Below are positions 1-11,500 of a stretch of DNA of 64,000 nt, piece after piece. The stretch comes from Crotophaga sulcirostris. Lineage: Eukaryota > Chordata > Aves > Cuculiformes > Crotophagidae. Where the stretch lies: positions 1,143,622 through 1,207,621 of the forward strand of contig VYZB01000016.1 of NCBI GenBank assembly GCA_013397455.1, read 5' to 3'. Numbering within the stretch: position 1 is the first letter of the stretch; each line of letters opens with the position of its first letter. The notes beneath the pieces are model-generated. The model was given only the letters and a program-made list of their open reading frames with translations, had not been told where the DNA came from and made no database searches. The translations under genes and the position numbers were made by a program.

Positions 1-2137
1 TGCTGGCATTCATCTCATCAAACTTCAGACATTTAAACTGAGACACCTAAAGACACATGGAGTCTGGGGTTATCAGCCTCCTAAACGAATCAAGTGTTTG
101 AGTCTTTCCAAAAGACTTTAACACGTGATAATATAAAGACAGCAGACAGTGCTGCTAGCAGAAGATAGTAACTTTATTGAAATATTACTACGTTAGCAAT
201 GAGTTTCACAATTATTTATTGACTTTGTTAGATCTCTCCATAATCAGTTCACATCTGACTTACAAATTCTGCTTAAAATGAACAAATGTATTGAGTTACT
301 TATATTTTTCTGAAATTATTATTTCAATTTTAAAATGAGAACACCATATATATTTTATTACTGTTTAGTGTTACTTATTTTACCAAATAAATTAAGATAT
401 TCAAAAGATGATATTGGCTAGATGTACTGGAAAGAAAAGGCTTTTAAAATCAGAATGTTAAGTATTTTTCTACTATTATCTAAATTCCCAAACCAAAATT
501 GGAATAATTTAAAAAAACATGTTACATTTCCATTTTTATTATCTGATAGTTTTAGATCCATGTGTTATAAAACATAAAGTAAAAGTCCTAATTCGCGTTC
601 AGTTGCCCTTAATGCTTATTGGTTTTAACAGGAATCAGATTTGAAAGACTGCATGCCCTGCTTTATTAATGTTGCTTGTTTGTTACCCAAGTAACATGAA
701 GTTCAGCTGCCCATTGACAGAGACAAAACAACTTGAGACCTCATTACCAAGTTTGTTTTGGAATTTTGATAAAGAATTAGCTTTTTTTTCATTTTCTATA
801 GTTGCAGCATTTCACGTTGTATTTTCCATAATAATATATTTTTAGTATACCAATTGCCTGGAATAATGTAAAAATAAATAAAAAAATAGGAATAGTTCAA
901 ACTTCTGAAATAACTCTTCAAACTTTTCTTAAACAAAAAGTTCTGATAAAAAGCTGTTTTGTTTTTCTCCTGGAAAGTTTTGTCTTAAGTAACATACTTC
1001 AAAAATGTGGAGTTTTTATAACAAGAGAATATTATTGGTTAAATACATTAACAGAAGCCTTCCAAAAAACTGTCTTCAGTGGCTTGTAAAATACCAAACT
1101 AAATCTGATTTTTCTTGCATGTCCTGGAAAGTTTCAGAGCCCTTGGAAACTTAGTCAAGCACTGTTTAATGTTGATTATCACATGGAAATTTTAAAAGTT
1201 TTATTGAAAAATAAAATTGTTAATGCCCAGTAGTGTTGCTGTAAGGTATACTTATTCTGAACATAAAATCATTAGCAGCTCAACTGAAATTAGACTTGGA
1301 CTTCAGAGTGGGTGGTGCTTTTTAATATATGCATGACAGATTGTATGCAAGACATTTTAGAAAGGCAGAGGTTAATGCTGTCTATGGAGAGCAAGTCTGC
1401 CCTTGAGCAGTGGCTCAGCCTGCTGAACACAAAAAGAGATTTCCACTTAGTATGATCAGAGGAAATAAATTCATTGGAGAAGGAAGTAGCTTGGGGCTTC
1501 TTGAGGATTTTTCTATTTCTCCAGCCTTCTCGTTCAAAGAGATAATAGAGCTAGATGAGTCTTTGGCCAAACTACAATTATAAGACAAGAGAAAAGTGAG
1601 TGGCTTGACTCTCCTACTGAAATCACTGCACTGCTCTTCTCTCTAGACTCCATTAAATCTGCATTTCTTCAAGTGGCTGGGGAAGCCTTTAAGTAGTTAT
1701 TACGAGAGATTGTTTCCAGAATTAATGCAGAATTTCTTTTGGATATTGTCCTTACACCTGCTGTTATTCTTGCAAATAACTTCTCATTTAGGATGGCTGA
1801 TTGCAGGTGACATGTGACATGGCCATTTCTGAAGTTTGGGGTTGTAACATAAAGAATTGATCTGGAGATGGACTCTGAATCGAATATACAGGGTGAGAAG
1901 AACCTAGCTTTCTGCACTCAGGAGATGACACTTCAGATGAAAGGCATGATGTGACACACATCCAATTCTCTTGCCAGAATTCCCCTTTATCCAGATGACT
2001 AAGTCCTCTCAATAGTTTTCCAAGAACGAACAGCAGTGGATGAACTTATTTTAGTACAAAAGTGATACAACATACGTTTAGAAGTCTTAGTCCCACTTTC
2101 CAGTCAAGCTGAGTTAATAAAGTGGAGCTAGCTCTCG

Positions 2138-2348
2138 TATAGAATCAGAATTGTTTGGTTGGAAAAGACCTTTGAGATCAACGAGTCCAAACATACCTGT
2201 CCAGTAGTACATCTTTTAAATACCTCCAGGGATGGTGACTCAACCAGCTCCCTGGGCAACCTGTTTCAATGCCTGACAACCCTTTCACTGAAGAAATTTT
2301 TCCTGATGTCCAATCTGAACCTGCCCTGGTGCAACTTGAGGCCATTTG
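2138..2348 (-). mobile_element. CR1 LINE, 3'-end fragment
   Basis: The plus strand reads as the complement of a CR1 3' end: GAATCAGAATTGTTTGGTTGG, then AAAAGACCTTTGAGATCAACG, a TACCTCCAGGGATGGTGAC-type segment, a CTCCCTGGGCAACCTGTTTC segment and the TTTCACTGAAGAAATTTTTC segment. It is 5'-truncated at about 2348, where similarity stops after GAGGCCATT. It is non-coding, lies in HPGD intron 3 and has the same orientation as the gene. Confidence 0.92.
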
Positions 2349-4789
2349 CAGCATGCTCCCAAAGCATGGATTCAGCAGGTGGGAATTACCCCCAGGTCCT
2401 ACAGTACAGACAATAGCAAGCACTATTTCTGAATGCTACCACATAGAAACAAAAGAAAACAAAGCAGTGCTATCTGTAGAAGATAAAGTGTCATAAGTAA
2501 AGAGTTTACCAATCTTGCATTAATATAATTACTTTGTTGTTTGTATTGCACTACGAAGGGTACAGATTTATCTTAATTGCATAGTAAGTCAATGAATTTC
2601 TTAGCTTGCAGTTTTAATGTATCTTTACAGCAACCAATGTTTAAATACAATGACAAGCAATTTTTTTTGAACTAAGAACTACTCAAGCTCAGCTATTTAA
2701 AATGCAATACTATTCCTGTGTTCTTCAGGAGTGTAGAGGATGGGGGGGAGTAAAGAAAACCTCACAGTTAAAAAAACAAACAAACATAGTATTCCACTCT
2801 CACATTACACAAAAGCTATAGATTTCTAGGAAATTATCAAAATCTACTGCACATTTTTTTCTCCTTTCTGACTCTTCCTCCCTAGGCTTCTTATTTTCCA
2901 CAGCTGAAAGGAAAATTCAGACTCAAGAGCCTGCAATATCATTTCATATAGCAAGTAAACTAACCCATACATAGGAATGCCAAGGGACTTTCATGCTTGC
3001 TGCAACCTGTCTGCTTCCTAGAAAATCTACGTCAAAGACAAAATCAGTCCCACCTCCCTGTCCAACAGCAAAATGCTAAAATTTTCCATGCATATCACTA
3101 CCAGCACTTAGTTTCAGACTTCTGATGTTCTTATGCAGTTCATAAAGTACTTTGAAATGTTTCCTTATAGATAGCCATCAATTTACAACATCACAGTATG
3201 AAATTCAAATGATCTTGGGTCAAACTCCAGCCCTGTGCTAACCTGCTTTATGAAACCACAAGTCAATGGCTCTTTCATTTGTTTTTTCGTTCGGTATCCC
3301 TACCACTGAACTAGATTAGCTCAGAAACCTACATATAGCATTAGGACCCATTACCAATGACCATTTTATTCTCTCAAAGGATTTTATATTGCCTTATCAC
3401 CTGGGTAACAATAGAGTAGGCATCTTCAGCACTGAAGCAATGCAGTTTCTCAGCATAAAATATTAGCATATATAAGGAGAGAGCAGAGGTATCAGACAAG
3501 AGGTGGCAAGGGAAACCTTATTAGATAGGTATAGGAAACTATGTCAGTTGGAACAACTGCCTTGAAACACTAGAAAAAAAGCACCATGTACTAAATTACT
3601 TTGAAAGCAGTTATCATTTACAAAGGATGACAATTATTTATGTTCTAGGCATCACCACTCTAGAACAGTTTTGGACTTTTTTTATAGATCAAGCTAAAAT
3701 GAAATACAGAGTATGAAAAATGACTTACAGGTGTAATGTTGGAATACAAGAACATTGCACAACACTGGCTGAGACTGGTTCTTAGAGCCAGAAAAACATT
3801 AATTTGGACTCCATTGAAGATTTGGAGTATTGTTAGACTCAGTTTCAATATATAACTCCTTTTAGAACCATACAATTAAAAGTTTATAGCCATGGGATAA
3901 ATAGAAATGCCAAGAATCACAGATTTTGCAAGTTTTGCTTCTGATTGTGACACTGATACTTAAATTGTCATTTAACTCTTTCTTAAATAAGTTACTGACT
4001 ACAGGTTTTTCAACAGCTAGGAGGACAACAATGTAGATTATTTTCTGATTTTAATAATACTGGTTTTCAGTAGCCAAGAGCAAAAAAAAACCAAATCCGA
4101 GGTGAGAGTCAGCTGTCCCAGTTTTTCTTTACCTGCATTTGACAGCAAATTTGACTACTTTCCTATTCTTTGCTCTTGACATGTTTATGGACAATATCCA
4201 TGCAGCTAAATGTAATTGTAAAAAAAGGAATTATAAAACCTTCAACTCTAAAATGCAACGTGCTTTGTTGTACAAAATTAAGTCTCTCAGCATATTTTTG
4301 TCTTAAAATGAATCAGATTTTTTTTAATTAGGTAATTTTATATTTTGACTTCCCTAGATTTTCTATTTGCAATAGACAAACTATGAATTACTGTTGTTTA
4401 AGAGTATGAGGTTAAATTATTCTTAATAGTTTCTTTCAGTTTATTGAAAGGCAAATTGCAGACATTTTTCATCATATCCCAAAACCAGGAAAGTCGGCTG
4501 CACAAAAAGCATCATTCTTTGTCTGTTTTACTTTCCACTGTATTTCATGATATAGTGAGATAATAGCTATAAGCTTTCTTCTAGAATTCAGATGAAGTAT
4601 TCAACAAACAGGAATCCAAAGTCTCATTTCATACGAGAGGAGGCCTGAGACTGCAATTTATGCACTTGCGAAGATGGATTTCATAACAAAATCAACACCC
4701 AATATGCTATGGTTCTTTGGAAAACAGTACTCCAAAGCCTTGGTTTTTGGAAACCTCTTTCCCATTTGAGTGTTTGGCAACCAGATACT

Positions 4790-5612
4790 GTTCTGTTTAA
4801 TACATTTATCCATGATCTCAATGAAGGGATTGTGTACCTTTAGTAAGTTTGCAGATAACACTAAGCTGGGTGTAAGTGTTGATCTCCTTGAGGGTAGGGA
4901 GGTTCTACAGAGGGATCTGAACAGGCAGACCAATGGGTTGCAACCAACAGTGTGAGGTTCAACAAGGCCAAGTGCCAGGTCCTGTGCTTGGGACACAACG
5001 ACCCTGTGCAGCCCTACAGGCTTGGGGAAAAGGGGCTAGAAAGCTGCCCAGCAGAGAAGGACCTCGAGGTGTTGATTGACAGCTGGCTGAACATGAGCCA
5101 GCAGTGTGCCCAAGTGGCCAAGAAGGCCAGTGGCATCTTGGCCAGTATCAGAAACAGCATGGCCAGCAGGACCAGGGAATTGATTGTGACCCTGTACTCA
5201 GCATTGGTGAGGCCAAAACTTGAACACTGTGCTCAGTTCTGGGCCCCTCACTACAAGGACAATGAGGTGCTGGAGCGTATCCAGAGAAGGGCGATGAAGC
5301 TAGTAAAGGGTGTGGAGAACAAGCCTAATGAGAGGCAGCTGAGGGAATTAGGGTTGTTTAGCCTGAAGAAAAGGAGGCTGAGGGGAGACCTCATCACTGC
5401 CTACAACTACCTGAAAGGAGGTTGTAGACAGGTGAGTTTTGGTCTCTTCTTCCAGGTGACAGGTAATAGGACGAGGGGACATGGCCTCAAGTTGCACCAG
5501 GGGATGTTCAGATTAGGCATCAGGAAAAATTTCTTCAGTGAAAGGGTCATAAGGCAACGGAACCAGTTGGACTCGATTTCAAAAGTCTTTTCCAACCAAA
5601 TGATTCTTTTCT
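4790..5612 (+). mobile_element. CR1 LINE, truncated copy with the 3' part of ORF2
   Basis: The element starts inside the reverse-transcriptase domain (a decayed 'FIHDLNEG' region, then KFADNTKLG) and runs to the 3' tail TTTTCCAACCAAATGATTC. Compared with the copy at 40799, the segment between the FFSE block and the tail is shortened. It lies antisense to HPGD inside intron 3. It is immobile because it lacks the endonuclease and most of the RT. Confidence 0.93.
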
Positions 5613-5629
5613 CTGTAGTACTAACCTAA
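4952..5629 (+). pseudogene. CR1 ORF2 C-terminal remnant (225 codons open)
   Basis: The translation is typical of the region after the RT active site in CR1: FNKAKCQVLCLGH, YRLGEKGLESCPAEKDL, ALVRPKLEHCAQFWAP, RIQRRAMKLVKG, LRELGLFSLKKRRLRGDL and [13 protein letters not shown]. The catalytic F/Y-A-D-D box lies just upstream in another frame and reads FADN, so the second Asp is lost. The ATG is not a real start. The remaining open frame suggests a moderately young insertion. Confidence 0.9.
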
Positions 5630-8487
5630 GTGTTTTGCAGGGAAAAAACCCTCAGTTAGGTAGACTTAATTTTAGAAAAAGACTTTTCTAAACTCACAGA
5701 AGCTTTTGTCATTTATAGAAATAAATTATGCAAATCCATGAAAAATGTAAAAAAATTTGCAATTGTTGGGTACTGACACATTTTGTCTAGTAATGAAGGA
5801 TGAGACTGTCGTGCACCTGAACAGATTTTGCATGTGTATTTTAATTCTGCTTTTCTCTGGGCAACACAAATAATTGGATTCCACCTGACTGTTGTTTTTT
5901 TTTGACATACTCAAGTTACAGCTTGCAATTTGAATTTTTGCCAGAATAATGTATTTAAAACACGCAAAATCACTACATAAACAGAGATAATTGTGATTTC
6001 GCTGTCAAATTCTTTCTTGAGTCTATTTAATTACCTTTGGGGAATCATTTTAAATATACCTATGAAATAATTAATCTGTTGACATAAGAAAAAAATTAGA
6101 TAGTAAAAATATTATGTAAAGTGCTTCTGTACTTTTGATTCAGGTAATATCTAAAATGTAAGCACATGTGATGCCAATACTGCTAGGTTTAACAGGATAC
6201 TGAAACCTATCAGATTTTGGAAACCTCTGATACAAGCATAAAAAAGGATCCTACAAGTAAATTTTGGGATTGTCTTAGTATAATATGTGCTAAGAGCATT
6301 TTAAAAAAGAAAAGATACTGTAATTACAGCAGCTACCATAATTACAGTGGTTCCAGAAAGGCTACATCATCAACACAAGATAAAATTAGAGAAGCTTCTT
6401 AGAACACCAGATTGCGTTTAACTAACATACATATTCAAGGCTCATAAAGATGTGAGCGCTTTTTTTCCCTTAGGGACTTGAAGAGAAAAAAGTCAGACTA
6501 TGAAATTTCTGGATTCCTTAGGTATAAATTCTTACAATGTTGAATGCAAGAAACACTGTTCTTGTCATGCTGGAGGACAGTAGGTAAGACTTGATAATGT
6601 ATCTTATGTCCTTGTGCTATTCTGTGCATGGGGGTGTGTGTGTACAATGGACTGTTTATACTACACTGGTAACATTCATTTAAAATGAAATTCGTATATG
6701 GTTGCCAAGACTTTTTTTTATATACCATAATAACAAGAGTGTACATTTGTATGGGTATGAGTAGCTGAAGCTGCTGTTGATGAAGCTCATCCAGTCAATG
6801 ATATCAGCTTTGGAGTTTTGCAGTGAGGAATGGATGGCATTTCTGGAATACCTGACTAAAAATGTTAATAGAAATATTTATAAAGTAGTAAAAAGGTGGA
6901 TTTTGTTTGGCACAAAATATAGCAAAATGGTGGAAAGCACTGCAACAGAAATCTCCTTTTAGCAACTGATAAGTCTTTTTCCGCCCATCTTTATCAAGCT
7001 GTTTTTCCTCACTCTCAGGAAACTGTGATGGACACAAGAAGAAATTGTGGTTTATTCCCTCCTTTTCCTTCTAAATTAAGTCCCAATTTTAAACCTGTTT
7101 CTTCACGTATGTTTTCCACGCTTTCTCAAATAGTACTATCAGTGAATGTCTTACACTCCTTTAAAAACATTCCCGAAGACTAACCAGTTCTGTGAAGTGT
7201 TTTAACCATAAAGAACACACCCCATATGTGTTTATTCTGATTTATCTTGCTTTGTACTGCTCTACTTCTGTACTTTGTACTTTAAAACAGGGCAGGGAAT
7301 ATTTGTTGTATCAATGTATAAATGATATCGCTAAGACAAAGATTGACATGTAGAGGGTTTTTTCTCTTTTTTTTAAGTAGAAAATGTGTGCAATGTGTCT
7401 CAATATGTGTGGCCCTAGAAGTTATTCCTGTTCTTAGGGATAATACAAAGAATACTTAATATGTCTGAAGTTAGGGAAATAGAGACAATTTTAAACCACG
7501 TATTTCAAATATAATTTTCTCCTTTTTCTACAAAAGGTAAAAAACATGTTATGGAACCAAGCAATATAACAGATTATATGCAGCTGCTATTCTCCTATTA
7601 TTATAATTCAAAAGCAGAAAGTACATAATATTTCTTTGCAAATGTAGATTATAACACTTTGTAAGTATGGTCATAGTGTTGACTTGGTGAATTATCATTG
7701 ATTTAAAACTTCACAGGTGGTAGAATACAAGTTGATCAGAATTTTATTAACTGGGAAAGTTGACATTTCCTTTTGAGCTTAGATCTCCTAGCAGTGTAGT
7801 CAAAATTAAAAAAACGTCAACTGAGAAACAGATATTGTGGTCTCAGCTGATGAGATACCAGCTAATATCAAAGAACTGGTAATAATGTTCGAAAAGAAAT
7901 TTTACAGGGTCATTGAAAGTCCTTCATTTTAGCAATTAAGTGCTCTTAAGTGGTTGAACTTCTATCAGTGATGATGGTGAAGTGGTCTATATTAAAAGCT
8001 TGGATTGTATGCTTGCTTCATTGGTGAAGAAAATGTAGAGGTCTTGGTTGAACAAGTTTTCTTCTAATACTAATGACAACTTATGCTCTAATGCAGGCCA
8101 GTTGTGTCTTAAAAGTAACTAAGATGTTCTAAAACATTCATATAAACAGACTGGCCTCCTGTAGATGCAGCTCTACTGCTTTGGGCGCCAAATTGTTGCA
8201 CCTACCTGGGATTTCATTGGGTTTTATCGAAAGATAATTTTGTCTGGTGTTAGCCTGAGTACCTCTACACAGTGCTGTGCATCTTGGACAGACAACTTAA
8301 AGAACCCACCACACACATACTTATTGATTACTTCATATGCAGTCACATGATTATTGTTTCAATAGCTGTGTTTACCAATCCAGTAATTCATGTTCTGTCA
8401 TATGGCACCACCTGTACAAGCCAAGGGCTGTTAAGTGTATTCCAGCATTAAATAAAGTGTGAACTTATGAAAGGAGATAATGCTTAC

Positions 8488-8594
8488 CAAGTTAATTTGT
8501 ATAGTACTTTCCCAGTCCTTCTCATTGTTCACTCCAGCATTATTAACCACAATATCCAGCCTTCCAAAATGTTCAATTACTTTTTTGAAAGCAC
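8488..8594 (-). CDS. HPGD: HPGD coding exon 3 (residues 73-108)
   Basis: The exon is too short for a 60-residue ORF list and was found by reading the minus strand. The acceptor is CTTACTGTAG|GTGCTT and the donor AACTTG|GTAAGC. The 107 bp supply the last two bases of codon 73 and then 35 codons, including [17 protein letters not shown] and QINL. Length and content fit the family's exon 3. Asn91 lies in the NNAG cofactor motif and Asn107 is the catalytic-tetrad asparagine. No stop or frameshift is present. Confidence 0.95.
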
Positions 8595-11500
8595 CTACAG
8601 TAAGATCCAAAGGTGAAATTTCTTAGCACTTATGGAAAGTAAGATATAATGCATACAAATTAATGTTTTATTAGTCTACCAAAATGTCATCAGTGTTTTC
8701 TTAACCACTAATGACAACTATGCAATTAAATTCTTTATGTAACCATTCACTAATATTAAATGTATTCAGGAAAACTGAAAAGATTAAGATACCATAGTTG
8801 CCTTTTCATTCAGTTTTCTAATGTCTGATAACAGAAGCCAGTGAAAGTTCTTAACACTCAAACATTTTGTACTAGATAGGACATTTGACACCCTAATTTT
8901 ATAAATTAAACATTTATAGCTTGATTTGTAACAATTAGATATAGCTAATGAATTCAAGATGTGGCACCATCTATTTTAAATGAAAACCAAAATCTTCATA
9001 TGTTCAGAATAATTTTTTTGGTTGAGTCTGAACTAAACCTAAGAACACAATTCTTATTCTGTCATATAATATGACTCAACTAAAAATAATTAATCATAAT
9101 TATCACTTAAATCTATCCATTTATGAATAAATTGTTATACAACCTACTTGTCAGGTAACTTTAATAATGTGTTTTGTAAATTCAAATCTTCTTCCTTCTA
9201 TTGATGAAGATAGCGACCTGTCTTCCAAAATAAAGAACTGCGAAACTTCCACAATGACTTTGTGTTCCCCCAGGTGACAGTGCTTGAACTAACATAAAAG
9301 GTGCGTATGGAAATCATGATGATGTCATAGTGATGAGCAAACTCATCTGGGCTAGCTCTGCTCTGATGGGATAGTTGAATGAGATGACCTCCTGCTCTTC
9401 ATTCCAGACTAAGATCTTCCACGACTACAGATATTACGGGACATGTATACACAGCTTGTTTGTTTTCCCCTCCAAGGATTGTTCCTCATCATCAAATATT
9501 TATTATGTGAACCAAGACTCCACACCCCAGTACTGTCTTTAGAAACATCATTTGGTTACTGTCTAAGAATCTAGAGTATTTCAGGTATACTAAAATTATG
9601 TCTGATAGGCCTTAATGAAACTACGTCACTATGACGTGACACCAGGACCATCTTAATTCTCTGATCTTTAGTCTTTGGCTATTCGTGTCAATCATGACCA
9701 TGGCAGCAGCTTTGAGACATCTACCTTTTTTACAGTAGTTGCAGAGGTTTATGAAGTTTTCTTCTTGCACCAGATGGTTGGTACTGTTACAGCCTTTTTA
9801 TTCCCTGAATGCTGCAGGTCATCATCTCGTCATCAGAACAAGTGTTGGGCAGCTGATGGGAACGGTTTTATTTGTCCAATGGCCTTTATTGTACAGAATT
9901 TTCTGATATTCTTATTCTGTACTATAATATTTTAATATTTATAAAGCCTCTATTTTTGGCTGTCTGCCTTTTTGGATTTTATTATGTTTGTTGCTAATTC
10001 ATTCTCTGGTTTCTCAACTTAACTCTTCAATCACTTTTCTTCTTTCCAATCCTGCATCAGCAAGGGCAAATGGAAACCTTTTGCTTTATTAGAAGCAGAA
10101 CTGATTATTCAACTTAGTTTCAATGAGTAAAATAAATACAAATTGGGTCCTCAATTAGCTTCCAAATTTTGGAAACTGGCTCTCTGATTCCCTTTAAGCT
10201 TTATCCAAATAGCATCTTTCATCAACCTAACTCTTAATAGAACCTTTCGCCTTCAAAATACACCATGGATAATAGTACTTTCGCCAATTATTTTTTAAAT
10301 TAAATTCACAATGGATTGAGTATTTGTAGTTTTCTAGTTTACATATTAAGAAAAAAGCCAAATGCTTTTCAACTGTTTGTATATCTATGTTAATATAAAG
10401 AATGATTACCAAATTTGGAATATTTCTGGTAAAAGTTTACCTGCCTACGGTAGTGCCATCTATTGCCTACCCACAAAAAGAAGAATCTCAGTATAAATTC
10501 TTAATAAAACTATCACCCTCACATCAGTGTAAACCGACTTCTTCTTCCTTTTTTGAATGTAGAACTATTCTTGTGTTTACATTGCACACTAATTAGTGCC
10601 TATGGAATCATAAATATTAAAAGCAGATGATCATATGAAATATTGAATGAAGAAAAAAGAACACATGAAGAGGAGGATCCATTTTAAAGGAGAGTTAAGA
10701 AATATAGTGGAAATTAAGTACAAACACCAAAGCAAAAGTAAATGTATGATGATTTTCCAGAAGTGGGACAAGATACAAGATTTTTGGGGGGGACTATGTG
10801 AAAGAGCCACCAGAGAAAAAAAGCACAAGCAAGTCTCGGATGTAGATGAAGTAACTGATTTCCAAACCATAAGTCTATGTACCTGCAGATGTAGTTCTAG
10901 TACTGTGACTTGTTTCATACTGAAAGGGTTAAAGTTCAAATAAGAGGAACTTCATTCATGCACATGACCTTTAACATAAAGAGCAAGTACAGAACTTGAT
11001 GCATCCATTAAGAACTTTAAACACTAGGAGTGAAATTAATCTAAGTTTATTAAGTGGTGGCTTGTAATTACAAGTGAAAAAATAGGAAAATAAAGCAGGA
11101 AAAAAAACAACCCAGCTATCAAAAACACTGAAAATACCCCCAAACCCTCAAAGATATGAGACATGATTGAAAATTTATGCTAAGAAACCTGCAGCAGGAA
11201 TAATGCAGCATCAGAGAAACATAAGCAGCAGCTGCCTGTTCTTGCTCTCATTCCTTGTGAAAGCCCATTCCAATCCTACTCTGATTTCTCTTTTCCTACT
11301 GACATGGTTCCAAACCCTTCCTTTGCTGACCTGTCCTGCTCACTCCAGTTCCCGGTGCACACCCTGTTGGTCCTGCACTGGTCTGGCACTAAAGAGAGGA
11401 GGAATCAACAGAGGGAAAGCACACCCATGTTGCAGCACATTCTATTCCAACCTCTAGGATGCTTTTTCCTGCTCCTAGGTTACTCCTCCCGCTTGAAGAA

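Larger units (their letters stand above)
1..8487 (-). other. HPGD: HPGD intron 3, 5' part (runs off the window)
   Basis: The intron begins with the GTAAGC donor next to exon 3 and continues past base 1. I looked on the minus strand for exon 4 (a segment like [20 protein letters not shown]) and did not find it, so intron 3 is at least 8.5 kb long. It contains two CR1 fragments, listed separately. The rest is AT-rich sequence with no support for a gene. Confidence 0.8.

Noticed and set aside
9675..9935. 86-codon plus-strand frame in HPGD intron 2
   Set aside because: Biased toward Phe and Leu, with no recognisable domain and no promoter or splice support.
10647..10943. 98-codon plus and 102-codon minus frames over the same bases
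   Set aside because: Both strands are open by chance. The text is Lys-rich on one strand and Phe/Leu-rich on the other, as expected from composition.
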